A stretch of 64,000 nucleotides of DNA from contig CAVZLR010000002.1 in assembly GCA_963776205.1 (NCBI GenBank), positions 186,001 to 250,000 of the forward strand, written 5' to 3'. This DNA comes from UBA4459 sp963776205. Lineage in GTDB: Bacteria; Bacteroidota; Bacteroidia; Bacteroidales; F082. Positions 46,405-54,717 of the stretch are shown here, one piece after another (the first letter of the stretch is position 1; the number at the start of each line of letters is the position of its first letter). The position numbers and the translations under genes were made by a program. The notes under the pieces are model-generated. The model had not been told where the DNA came from and did no database searches. It saw only the letters and a list, made by a program, of their open reading frames with translations.

Positions 46405-47174
46405 AGCAAATATTACTTACCATATTGTTTATTTTATTTGGTATGATCGTATCCACACTAATGGGATTTATCGTTTATAAGAATGGAAATCAGCATATAA
46501 AGGATGTCAGGATCAAAATATCAAAGACCGAAAATGGAGGTTTTCTTTCTCAAGAACTTATTCTGAAATTAGTAAATGAAATAGATGGTATCGATTCCGT
46601 TCCTATTGCCCATTTCAATATATCCGACCTTGAAAACAAGATTATTAATAACCCTTTTGTTGATTATGTAGATGCTTTTATTAATATCAACAGGGATTTA
46701 ATCATAAACATAAAAGAAAGAGAAGCTTTATTACGTATTTATTTACCTGATAATAGCAGCTTCTATGTGGACTGTGACGGAAATATTTTTCCATTATGCA
46801 GTTGGTTCACACCCCGCCTTATTATAGCTAATGGCTACATTAAATCACCTGAATCTTATAATCAAAAGTCTGTTTTCGACACTGCTTATTCTAAAACCAA
46901 GCTACCTGAATTATACGACCTGGCCAGAAATATTTCTGAAAATCAACTATTAAAATCACAGATAAGCCAGATATATGTAAACAGCATGGGTGAATTTGAT
47001 CTTATACCCGAATTGGGGAACCACACTATCCAACTCGGCACAACCGAACAATTAGATGTAAAACTTAGAAACCTCGACTCATTTTACAGAAAAAAACTTG
47101 TAAGAGAAGGCTGGGATAAATATGAAACATTAAACCTTATGTATACAAACCAAATCGTTTGCACTAAAAAATAA
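46401..47174 (+). CDS. ftsQ: FtsQ-like division protein
   Basis: A 257-residue bitopic protein with one N-terminal membrane helix (about 4-25). A POTRA-like segment follows, then LENKIINNPFVDYVDAFINI and LIINIKEREALLRIYLPDNS, a typical FtsQ beta-domain start. Family sequence is weakly conserved, so placement between murC and ftsA carries much of the evidence. It overlaps murC by 4 bases and ends 4 bases before ftsA. The frame is intact. Confidence 0.88.
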   Translation: MKQILLTILFILFGMIVSTLMGFIVYKNGNQHIKDVRIKISKTENGGFLSQELILKLVNEIDGIDSVPIAHFNISDLENKIINNPFVDYVDAFININRDLIINIKEREALLRIYLPDNSSFYVDCDGNIFPLCSWFTPRLIIANGYIKSPESYNQKSVFDTAYSKTKLPELYDLARNISENQLLKSQISQIYVNSMGEFDLIPELGNHTIQLGTTEQLDVKLRNLDSFYRKKLVREGWDKYETLNLMYTNQIVCTKK

Positions 47175-47178
47175 TGAT

Positions 47179-48481
47179 ATGGAATCAGAAATAATCGTCG
47201 GACTCGACATAGGGACAACAAAAATTGCCTGTATAGTTGGCAGAAGGAACGAATACGGAAAGATTGAGATATTAGGCTATGGAAAAACCGAATCCATTGG
47301 CGTAAAAAGAGGTGTTGTTGCCAATATTGAAAACACCGTTCAATCCATCAGGACTGCCGTAACACAAGCAGAACATAAATCCGGTGTTGACATTAAATAT
47401 GTAAATGTTGGTATTGCCGGTCAGCATATTCGAAGCCACCAGCACCGTGGAAATATAATCCGGGAAGATCCTGACAAGGAGATCAATGCTGCAGAAATTG
47501 ACCGGCTCACCCAGAACATGTACAAATTAAGCATGGCTCCAGGTGAGGAAATTATCGATGTAATTGCACAGGAATATATTATAGATGGTGAAGTCGGCAT
47601 CAGGCAGCCCATAGGCATGTTGGGGAATACACTTGAAGCCAATTTTCATATCATTATTGGCCAGACAGCTGCAGCGAAAAATATTTTAAAATGTATCAAG
47701 AAGGCCAATCTTGAAATGGTGGATCTCATCCTTGAACCCATTGCCTCAGCTGAAGCTGTTTTAAGTGATGAAGAAAAAGAGGCAGGTGTGGCACTGGTTG
47801 ATATCGGAGGTGGAACAACTGACATCGCAATCTTCCAGGATAACATCATCCGTCATACTGCAGTCATTCCCTTTGGAGGCGATGTGATCACGGAAGATGT
47901 AAAAGAAGGATGCACTATCATTAAAAAGCATGCTGAGGAGCTTAAAGTAAAATTCGGTTCTGCACTTGCTAGTGAAAACAGGGATGATGAAGTAGTCGCC
48001 ATTCCTGGCCTTAGGGGCCGACCGCCTAAAGAGATTACGCTTAAAAAATCTGGCATCCATTATACAGGCGCGAATGGAGGAAATCATTGAGCAGATGTAT
48101 TTTGAAATTAAAAATTCAGGCTTTGAAAAGAAACTAATCGCAGGAATCGTCTTAACAGGTGGTGGTGCCCAATTAAAGCACATTGATCAATTGGCAGAAT
48201 TTTCTACAGGTATGGATACAAGGATTGGTTATCCGAATGAGCACCTGGCAAATGATGTACCCGATGAGATGGCAAGCCCCATGTATGCAACTGGTGTTGG
48301 TCTCGTCATTGAGGGTATCCATCGCCTTGACTATGACAAACAACGCGAAAATTTTGAATATGATGCCGATGGCAATAAAAAAGCTAAAAAGAAGAAAAAG
48401 AAAACGCAAGGTGGTGAACCGGGTTCAAGGCGATTTTTGAATATGCTTGAAAACTGGTTCGACAGTGATGCCAGTGAGTAA
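47179..48481 (+). pseudogene. ftsA: FtsA (actin-like division protein), one frame break
   Basis: An actin-fold ATPase that anchors FtsZ to the membrane. The first frame (47179-48045) carries GLDIGTTKIACIVGRR, the SHS2/1C domain with VNVGIAGQHIRSHQ, and ALVDIGGGTTDIAIF (phosphate 2). The second frame runs to 48481 with AGIVLTGGGAQLKHID, and its conserved C-terminus ends in LENWFDSDASE, an amphipathic tail. The break is one extra A in the run AAAAAA at 48043-48048; removing it restores ITLKNLASIIQARMEEI. Total corrected length is about 433 residues. Confidence 0.9.
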
Positions 48482-48576
48482 GTAAAAATTAACTTCTGTT
48501 TGTTAAAAACTATATAAGCATTGAATTATACAACTTTTAGAATACATTAATTTTAATTAAAACCAAAATACCAAAA

Positions 48577-50229
48577 ATGATCACTTTCGAACCAAAACAA
48601 CGACCAGCCTATATCAAAGTGTTAGGTGTAGGAGGAGGAGGCAGTAACGCTGTAAATCACATGTTTACACAGGGAATTAAAGGTGTTGATTTTGTTGTTT
48701 GTAATACTGATGTACAAGCACTCGAATCCAGCCCGGTACCCGTAAAAATTGAAATGGGAAATAAAGGCGGGCTTGGTGCCGGATCAAAACCTGAGGTTGG
48801 AAGAATGGCTGCAGAAGAATCGCTTGAAAAAATCAAAGAAGCATTAACAGAAGATACCCAAATGCTATTCATAACGGCAGGAATGGGCGGTGGAACCGGA
48901 ACAGGTGCTGCCCCCATTATTGCCCAGATGGCTCGCGAATTGGGTGTTTTAACTGTGGGAATAGTGACCCTACCCTTTTCCTGGGAAGGACGAAGGCGAA
49001 AACAGCAGGCCGAAGCCGGAATTGCTGAAATCAAAAAATATGTCGACACATTGCTTGTGATCAGCAATGATAAACTCAGGGAACAGTACGGAAACCAGAC
49101 CGTGAGTGAAGCATTTGCAAAAGCTGATAATGTGCTAACCTCTGCAGCTAAAGGTATCGCCGAACTGATCACGGTAACAGGATATATAAACATCGATTTC
49201 CAGGATGTTAAAACTGTAATAGAGAATAGTGGCAAAGCCATCATGGGATCAGCTAATGCCGAAGGTGAAGGACGAGCTTTACTAGCTATAGAAGAAGCTA
49301 TGAGTTCTCCACTATTGGATGACAATGACATAAAAGGAGCCCAGAATATTCTGCTCTATATTATGACGGGAGCTGAAGACCTGACCATGGATGAAATTAC
49401 TGAAATAACAGATTATGTACAGCAGGAGTGCGGCAGTGATAACGAAGCAGATGTAATATGGGGAAATGGTAAAGATGAATCACTCGGAAATAAAATTGGC
49501 ATCACGATCATTGCAACCGGCTTCAATTCAAAAAGGAAATCTGATGTCAAACCAATGAAAACGGTAGGCACCATAGGTACGAATCAAAAAGAGGAAATTC
49601 CAAAAGCTGCAACAGAGGAAGAGATGCCCACGATCGAGATAATAAAAGAGGAGGAAGTAGAAGAAAATGTGATAGAAGTACCTGCATTTGAATCCATGTT
49701 GCACAGAAATAGAAAAGAAGAGAATGATAACAGTTCAGAGATTCGTCTGGTGAGTAAAAAAGGGGATGAGTTGAATTCTGAAAAAGAAAATAATCCCGAA
49801 ATTGTAAGGAAAGACAGCTCTTTCGATAATATTAATGAAAGTAAGGAAGTAGCTTCTACCAAAAGGAGTGATTCTTTTTTTACGTTCACAAGGAAAAGCG
49901 ACAAAATGCCTTCGGGTGTGAGTCATACAATTTCTTCAAATAGTGAGAAAGAGGAGGAAACGACACATACCATTGAGGAAGAAAACGAGGCGATTAAAAA
50001 GAATATGGAAGACAGGGCTAATAGACTGAAATCATTAAGTCAGATTAAAAGTCCTGAAGAAGTTGCAAATCTGGAAAATGTTCCCGCCTATGTTCGTAAA
50101 AAGATTGATCTTCATTCGCCTTCGTATTCTGAAGAATCAGTGGTTTCGAGATATACACTTGGTGAAGACGGAGATAACAACCCGGTAATCAAAACCGACA
50201 ACTCTTTTTTACACGATAATGTTGACTAA
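48577..50229 (+). CDS. ftsZ: FtsZ, tubulin-like division GTPase
   Basis: A 550-residue FtsZ. The GTP-binding domain has GVGGGGSNAVNHM near residues 17-29, the tubulin signature GGGTGTGAAP near 106-115 and NDKLREQYG near 165-173. The C-terminal tubulin-like half ends near residue 325. A long acidic linker (about 325-490) and a C-terminal peptide containing VPAYVRKKI, the conserved FtsA/ZipA-binding type motif of Bacteroidota, follow. It forms the cytokinetic ring. It closes the dcw cluster, about 95 bases after ftsA, and its frame is intact. Confidence 0.96.
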   Translation: MITFEPKQRPAYIKVLGVGGGGSNAVNHMFTQGIKGVDFVVCNTDVQALESSPVPVKIEMGNKGGLGAGSKPEVGRMAAEESLEKIKEALTEDTQMLFITAGMGGGTGTGAAPIIAQMARELGVLTVGIVTLPFSWEGRRRKQQAEAGIAEIKKYVDTLLVISNDKLREQYGNQTVSEAFAKADNVLTSAAKGIAELITVTGYINIDFQDVKTVIENSGKAIMGSANAEGEGRALLAIEEAMSSPLLDDNDIKGAQNILLYIMTGAEDLTMDEITEITDYVQQECGSDNEADVIWGNGKDESLGNKIGITIIATGFNSKRKSDVKPMKTVGTIGTNQKEEIPKAATEEEMPTIEIIKEEEVEENVIEVPAFESMLHRNRKEENDNSSEIRLVSKKGDELNSEKENNPEIVRKDSSFDNINESKEVASTKRSDSFFTFTRKSDKMPSGVSHTISSNSEKEEETTHTIEEENEAIKKNMEDRANRLKSLSQIKSPEEVANLENVPAYVRKKIDLHSPSYSEESVVSRYTLGEDGDNNPVIKTDNSFLHDNVD

Positions 50230-50250
50230 TTAACTTGATAATCACTAATT

Positions 50251-50706
50251 ATGAGTTTAGAAATACTGATTAACAACGACATTAAGTCGGCCATGTTTGA
50301 AAAGAACAAGGAGAAGCTCAATGCATTACGCGCCATTAAAGCCGCATTATTATTGGAAAAAACCGGTAAAGATATTAGTGCAGGTGAGATTCCGAAAAAT
50401 GTTGAATTAAAAGTATTACAAAAACTGGTCAAACAAAGGGTTGAAGCTTCGACAATTTACCGGGAAAAAGGACGACCAGAACTGGCGGATGAAGAGGATT
50501 ACCAGGCTAAAATTATACAGGCATATCTGCCTGAGCAAATGGATGAAAAAGAAGTTGAGGCAGTGGTGAAGCAAATTGTAAATGAAGTTGGCGCCACCAG
50601 CATGAAAGATATGGGAAGAGTGATGGGTATGGCAACAAAACAATTGGCTGGTAAGGCCGACAATAGTATTGTTTCCAAAATTGTAAGGAACCTTCTCAAT
50701 AATTAA
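50251..50706 (+). CDS. GatB/YqeY domain protein
   Basis: A 151-residue helical protein of the YqeY family: INNDIKSAMFEKNKEKLNAL near the N-terminus, YREKGRPELADEEDYQ near 72-87, and AIMKDMGRVMGMATKQL-type segment near 115-132. The family resembles the tRNA-binding tail domain of the GatB amidotransferase subunit; its cellular role is unproven. It lies just after ftsZ and before a bidirectional terminator. Confidence 0.92.
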   Translation: MSLEILINNDIKSAMFEKNKEKLNALRAIKAALLLEKTGKDISAGEIPKNVELKVLQKLVKQRVEASTIYREKGRPELADEEDYQAKIIQAYLPEQMDEKEVEAVVKQIVNEVGATSMKDMGRVMGMATKQLAGKADNSIVSKIVRNLLNN

Positions 50707-50711
50707 TGGGC

Positions 50712-50743
50712 AAAAAAAGACCGGCTTTCGCCGGTCTTTTTTT
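50712..50743. terminator. Bidirectional terminator between yqeY and tsf
   Basis: Arms 50712-50725 and 50730-50743 form a 14-bp stem (A-run plus GACCGGC) around a TTTC loop. Runs of A and T at each end allow it to work for both convergent genes. Confidence 0.9.
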
Positions 50744-50759
50744 CACTTTTCTTTTCTGA

Positions 50760-51587
50760 CTATGATCCTAAAGCAACTCGTTTAAAATCAACAACAGTCA
50801 GGTCCTTGTCTTTTGCTTTCAAGTATTCAGCTACACTTTTCTTGCTATCTTTAATAAAAGCCTGGTTCAGGAGTGTGTTTTCTTTAAAGAATTTATTCAA
50901 TTTTCCCATGGCGATCTTTTCAAGCATTTCTTCCGGTTTGCCTTCCTGACGTGCTATATCTTTTCCGATTTCAATCTCATGTGCAATCACGTCGGCAGGC
51001 ACATCATCTTTGCTTAAAGATACTGGGGCCATTGCAGCAATTTGCATCACCACATCTTTTCCTTCAGCATCAAAATCACCAGCTTTGTTAAATCCAGCAA
51101 TTGTAGCAATACGGTTACCAGGATGGATATAGGCATACGTACTGGCAGCTTCAACCACCTCGTACTTGCCTAATTCAATTTTCTCACCTATAACACCAGT
51201 CTGATTGGTAATGGTTTCATCAACAGTATGTCCATCCAGCTTGGTTGTTTTAAGCGCATCTATGTTTTTTACTTTATTTTTTATAGCTGCATCAAGTACT
51301 GATTCAGTATATGCTATAAAATCAGCATTCTTTGCAACAAAATCTGTTTCGCAGTTAACCATAACAGCAGCGGCAAAGGTTTTATCATCGCTAACTTTAG
51401 CTAAAACAACACCTTCATTCGCGGAACGATCAGCGCGGTTGGCAGCCACTTTTTGTCCTTTTTTTCTTAGAATGTCAATAGCTTTTTCAACATCACCTTT
51501 GCTTTCCACCAATGCTTTTTTGCAATCCATCATTCCGGCGCCGGTTATCTTTCTTAATTCGTTTACCTGTTGGGCTGTAATATTCAT
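50760..51587 (-). CDS. tsf: Elongation factor Ts
   Basis: About 275 residues, starting at the ATG at 51587, which gives the expected MNITAQQVNELRKITGAGMM. An upstream in-frame ATG would add 30 non-family residues overlapping rpsB. The TS domains follow: MMDCKKALVESKGDVEKAI, VNCETDFVAKN and a later IDVAMQIAAM-like segment (VVMQIAAMAPVSL). EF-Ts exchanges nucleotide on EF-Tu. It is the last gene of the rplM-rpsI-rpsB-tsf operon. Confidence 0.96.
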   Translation of the reverse strand: MNITAQQVNELRKITGAGMMDCKKALVESKGDVEKAIDILRKKGQKVAANRADRSANEGVVLAKVSDDKTFAAAVMVNCETDFVAKNADFIAYTESVLDAAIKNKVKNIDALKTTKLDGHTVDETITNQTGVIGEKIELGKYEVVEAASTYAYIHPGNRIATIAGFNKAGDFDAEGKDVVMQIAAMAPVSLSKDDVPADVIAHEIEIGKDIARQEGKPEEMLEKIAMGKLNKFFKENTLLNQAFIKDSKKSVAEYLKAKDKDLTVVDFKRVALGS

Positions 51588-51615
51588 TTTTATATCAGCT
51601 TTTATAATTTTTAAT

Positions 51616-52518
51616 CTATTTCTTTTTTGTAATTGGCTTTCTGGGGCGTTTTGATTTAGAAGGCTTCTCATCTTCATCCATCAATTTCTTCGATTTTATT
51701 TCCTTCTTAGTTTTTTCAGCTTCTTTATCAGCTTCTTCTTCTGCCTGTGCTAAGGTTTTTGATTTAGCTTTGATATCATCCTGTGCCAGTTCCAATGCTT
51801 CAGCTTCTTCCTCGTCTTTCTCTTTTGCCAGCTTACGTTCTTTCAATCCTTCGGCAACTGCAAGCACAGCCGCATTTACGATAATTGAAATTGATTTTGA
51901 AGCGTCATCATTTGCAGGAATTGCAAAATCAACCAGGTTCGGGTCTGTATTTGTGTCAGTCATGGCAAAAATAGGGATATTCAATTTGCGGGCTTCTGCC
52001 ACGGCAATCTTCTCTTTATTTATATCCACAACAAACAAAGCTGCTGGTAAGCGGCTCATATCAGCTATACTTCCAAGGTTTTTCTCCAGTTTGGCACGTT
52101 CACGGCTAACCTGCAATTTTTCACGTTTTGACAAGTTGCTATACGAGCTCGTATTCGCCATCTTGTCAATATTTGACATTTTACGAACCGCTTTTCGAAT
52201 GGTAGCAAAATTGGTTAACATACCGCCAGGCCAACGCTCTGTAACATAAGGCATATTCACTTTTTTAACGGACTCGGATACCAATTCTTTAGCTTGCTTT
52301 TTCGTAGCCACGAACAGGATTCTTCTTCCTGATTTAGCAATTTGCTTTAAAGCTTTCTGCGCTTCTTCCAGTTTAGCCTGGGTTTTGTAAAGGTCAATAA
52401 TGTGGATTCCATTGCGCTCCATAAAAATATAAGGCGCCATGTTTGGATTCCATTTGCGTTTGAGGTGGCCAAAATGAACACCTGCATCAAGCAAATCGTC
52501 GAAACTTACTCTAGTCAT
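51616..52518 (-). CDS. rpsB: 30S ribosomal protein S2
   Basis: A 300-residue S2 with the family segments LLDAGVHFGHLKRKWNP near the start, GGMLTNFATIRKAVRKM near 94-110 and PIFAMTDTNTDPNLVDFAIP near 180-199. The C-terminus (about 225-300) is an extended acidic and lysine-rich, probably disordered tail (KKEIKSKK, KPSKSKRPRKP), longer than in E. coli S2. It lies 28 bases before tsf and 108 bases after rpsI. Confidence 0.96.
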   Translation of the reverse strand: MTRVSFDDLLDAGVHFGHLKRKWNPNMAPYIFMERNGIHIIDLYKTQAKLEEAQKALKQIAKSGRRILFVATKKQAKELVSESVKKVNMPYVTERWPGGMLTNFATIRKAVRKMSNIDKMANTSSYSNLSKREKLQVSRERAKLEKNLGSIADMSRLPAALFVVDINKEKIAVAEARKLNIPIFAMTDTNTDPNLVDFAIPANDDASKSISIIVNAAVLAVAEGLKERKLAKEKDEEEAEALELAQDDIKAKSKTLAQAEEEADKEAEKTKKEIKSKKLMDEDEKPSKSKRPRKPITKKK

Positions 52519-52553
52519 TTTTTAAATTTTAATTTGTTTACATTCTCTTTAAC

Positions 52554-52590
52554 AATTGCCATATAGCTCAATAATGAAGTTATGGCAATT
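52554..52590 (-). promoter_or_regulatory. Inverted repeat in the rpsI-rpsB leader
   Basis: AATTGCCATA (52554-52563) pairs perfectly with TATGGCAATT (52581-52590) across a 17-base loop. It lies in the 108-base gap upstream of rpsB on the minus strand. No T-run follows on that strand, so it looks more like a leader element or processing site than a terminator. Confidence 0.45.
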
Positions 52591-52626
52591 TGGATACTAA
52601 ACTCTTTCCGGCGTAAATGAAATATT

Positions 52627-53013
52627 TTAACGTTTACTGAACTGGAATTTTTTACGAGCTTTTGGTTGTCCCGGTTTTTTACGTTCTACCATACGTGGAT
52701 CACGTCTCAGAAGGCCGTTTTCTTTAAGAACAGGACGATATTCTGGATCAATTTTTATGAGAGCACGTGATATGGCAAGGCGCAATGCTTCTGCCTGACC
52801 TGTAATTCCACCACCTTTTAAGTTTACATTGATGTCGTATTTACCCATGTTTTCAGTAAGTAACAAGGGTTGCTCAACAACATAGTGCAATGTAGCAGTT
52901 GCGAAGAACTCTTTGTAATCACGTTTGTTGATCTGAATATTGCCTTTTCCTTCTTTTAAATAGATCCGCGCAATAGCAGTCTTTCTTCTACCGAGTGCAT
53001 TTACAATTTCCAT
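52627..53013 (-). CDS. rpsI: 30S ribosomal protein S9
   Basis: A 128-residue S9 with the typical start ALGRRKTAIARIYLKEG, the GGGITGQAEALRLAISRAL segment near 67-85, and the basic C-terminus MVERKKPGQPKARKKFQFSKR truncated here to KARKKFQFSKR, whose last Arg contacts the P-site tRNA. It is six bases after rplM. Confidence 0.97.
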   Translation of the reverse strand: MEIVNALGRRKTAIARIYLKEGKGNIQINKRDYKEFFATATLHYVVEQPLLLTENMGKYDINVNLKGGGITGQAEALRLAISRALIKIDPEYRPVLKENGLLRRDPRMVERKKPGQPKARKKFQFSKR

Positions 53014-53019
53014 TATAAA

Positions 53020-53475
53020 TTATCTGATTGTATTTAATTTAATTTCTTTTGGCTTTTGAGCTTTCTGCTCGTGCTCTTCTCCTTCGTAAACATATAAGTT
53101 ACGGAACAGTTCGGCGCCCAGTTTATTTTTTGGCAGCATGCCTTTTACAGCTTTTTCAACCATAGCTGTAGGCTTTCTGTCCATAAGTTCTTTGGCGGTT
53201 AATGATGATTGTCCACCCGGATAACCTGAGTGACGAATATATTGTTTCGCATCCCATTTTTTACCTGTTAACCGTATCTTTTCTGCGTTAATAATAACTA
53301 CATTGTCTCCGCAATCAACATGTGGCGTAAAATTTGGCTTATGCTTACCCCGCAATAATTTGGCTACTTCCGAAGCCATTCTTCCCAGCGTCTGGTTTTC
53401 AGCATTTACCAAAAGCCACTCTTTTGTAACTGTATTTCTATTTGCACTTACAGTTTTATAACTCAACGTATTCAT
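53020..53475 (-). CDS. rplM: 50S ribosomal protein L13
   Basis: A 151-residue L13: WLLVNAENQTLGRMASEVAK near 20-39, GDNVVIINAEKIRLTGKKW near 57-75 and YIRHSGYPGG near 80-89. It heads the rplM-rpsI-rpsB-tsf operon and has a strong promoter at 53528-53559. Confidence 0.97.
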   Translation of the reverse strand: MNTLSYKTVSANRNTVTKEWLLVNAENQTLGRMASEVAKLLRGKHKPNFTPHVDCGDNVVIINAEKIRLTGKKWDAKQYIRHSGYPGGQSSLTAKELMDRKPTAMVEKAVKGMLPKNKLGAELFRNLYVYEGEEHEQKAQKPKEIKLNTIR

Positions 53476-53527
53476 CTATTTTATTGTTTCTTAAGGTGTT
53501 TAATCCAAAGCCCTAAAAATCGGGCTG

Positions 53528-53559
53528 CAAAAATAGAAACTATTTTCCGATTAACCAAA
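53528..53559 (-). promoter_or_regulatory. Promoter of the rplM-rpsI-rpsB-tsf operon
   Basis: On the minus strand TTTG (53559-53556) and TATTTTTG (53535-53528) are 20 bases apart, a full match to the Bacteroidota consensus. The -7 box lies 52 bases before the rplM start. Confidence 0.8.
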
Positions 53560-53594
53560 TTTGTTGAATTTAAATATTACAATTTGCTTTTTAC

Positions 53595-53602
53595 TAATTT
53601 TG
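53595..53602 (+). promoter_or_regulatory. -7 promoter box for gldA
   Basis: TAATTTTG matches TAnnTTTG and lies 22 bases before the ATG at 53625. A TTTG at the normal -33 distance is not present. Confidence 0.5.
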
Positions 53603-53624
53603 ACACTCCTAAAAATGATGGAAC

Positions 53625-54539
53625 ATGGGACAGGTGAAAGTAAATGACATTTCAAAATTTTACGGCGAACAGAAAGCACTGGACAACGTTAGTCTGCTGG
53701 TTGACAAAGGAGAAGTGGTAGGATTATTAGGTCCAAACGGTGCCGGAAAATCAACCCTCATGAAAATTTTAACCTCTTTTCTGACACCCACTTCCGGCAC
53801 TGCCAGCATCAATGGTTTTGATGTACAGGAAGACGCGCTGAAAATAAAACAACTGATCGGTTACTTACCTGAACACAATCCCTTGTACCATGATATGTAT
53901 GTAAAGGAATACCTCAGGTTTGTATTGAAAATGTACAAGTTTGCAAAACCTGCCGGCCAGGTGATTGATGATACCATTCAATTGACCGGACTGGAAAAAG
54001 AACAGCATAAGAAAATTGGAGCATTGTCAAAAGGATACCGACAGCGGGTGGGTTTAGCGCAGGCATTGATCCATGATCCGGAAATCCTGATTTTAGACGA
54101 ACCTACCTCAGGGCTTGATCCGAACCAGATTGTCGACATTCGAAAGATCATAACCGATCTGGGTAAAGAAAAAACTGTCATTCTTTCCACCCACATCATG
54201 CAGGAAGTAGAAGCCATCTGCGACCGGGTGATCATCATCGACCAGGGTAAAATTGTGGCCGATGATTCAACACGGAATCTATCAGGATTATCGTTGAACA
54301 ATTTACAGTTTCGTGTCGAATTTAAAGAAGATGTTCCCGAAAAACTGATACGCAACATGCAACATGTTTCAAAAATTGAAAAATTGTCTGGAAAAACATG
54401 GCTGATTGAGACCGAAGGCAAAAAAGACATCCGGGAAGATATTTTCAAATTCGCTGTTGCCCATAATTACAATGTACTCTCCCTTTCGCAAAGCGAACTA
54501 AAAATGGAAGACGTTTTTAGAAGATTGACCAAACAATAG
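53625..54539 (+). CDS. gldA: GldA-type ABC transporter ATP-binding protein
   Basis: A 304-residue ABC ATPase. Walker A GPNGAGKST is near residues 37-45, the signature LSKGYRQRVGLAQAL near 133-147, Walker B ILILDEPTSGLDP near 153-165, and the switch His in STHIMQEVE. A C-terminal domain of about 85 residues follows. It most resembles GldA, the ATPase of the GldA-GldF-GldG transporter needed for gliding motility in Bacteroidota; the partner permease genes are not in this window. T9SS cargo proteins here make a gliding or surface-motility link plausible. A general drug or lipid exporter ATPase is the alternative. Confidence 0.82.
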   Translation: MGQVKVNDISKFYGEQKALDNVSLLVDKGEVVGLLGPNGAGKSTLMKILTSFLTPTSGTASINGFDVQEDALKIKQLIGYLPEHNPLYHDMYVKEYLRFVLKMYKFAKPAGQVIDDTIQLTGLEKEQHKKIGALSKGYRQRVGLAQALIHDPEILILDEPTSGLDPNQIVDIRKIITDLGKEKTVILSTHIMQEVEAICDRVIIIDQGKIVADDSTRNLSGLSLNNLQFRVEFKEDVPEKLIRNMQHVSKIEKLSGKTWLIETEGKKDIREDIFKFAVAHNYNVLSLSQSELKMEDVFRRLTKQ

Positions 54540-54581
54540 CTGATATTTCCCATTTTTATTTATTCATATTACATATTTATT

Positions 54582-54589
54582 TATTTTTG
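54582..54589 (+). promoter_or_regulatory. -7 promoter box for metK
   Basis: TATTTTTG matches TAnnTTTG. Transcription would start near 54596, which leaves room for the complete riboswitch-like leader (54616-54664) before the ATG at 54718. Confidence 0.55.
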
Positions 54590-54615
54590 CACATCCTGAT
54601 TTCAGGACAAAAATT

Positions 54616-54664
54616 GTGGACAGATTTGATTGATTGCAACCACCTAAAAAAATGCTAAAGCAAT
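54616..54664 (+). promoter_or_regulatory. SAM-II-type riboswitch upstream of metK
   Basis: The metK leader has the SAM-II layout: P1 stem GTGG (54616-54619) with CCAC (54640-54643), loop containing GATTT and TTGCAA (54623-54639), then an A-rich strand ending in TGCTAAAG (54653-54660). ATTG in the loop (54629-54632) can pair with CAAT (54661-54664), as the pseudoknot of this class requires. SAM-II aptamers bind S-adenosylmethionine and are known before methionine and SAM genes, so the product of metK would shut off its own synthesis. A competing 7-bp helix (GATTGAT 54628-54634 with ATCAATC 54678-54684) and a second CCACC at 54672-54676 could form the alternative state. Recognised by eye. Confidence 0.72.
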
Positions 54665-54717
54665 TTTTAGCCCACCGATCAATCTTTCTCTCCTTCACTT
54701 CATAAAAACGATTTATT

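Noticed and set aside
40935..48050. Programmed ribosomal frameshifting as the cause of the broken dcw genes
   Set aside because: There are too many shifts in both directions, no consistent slippery heptamers, and a nonsense codon in murD.
48657..49331. Long minus-strand reading frame opposite ftsZ
   Set aside because: It is a shadow of the ftsZ coding frame, with serine-rich low-complexity translation and no start signals.
51588..51677. Thirty-residue N-terminal extension of EF-Ts
   Set aside because: It overlaps the end of rpsB and precedes the universally conserved EF-Ts start.
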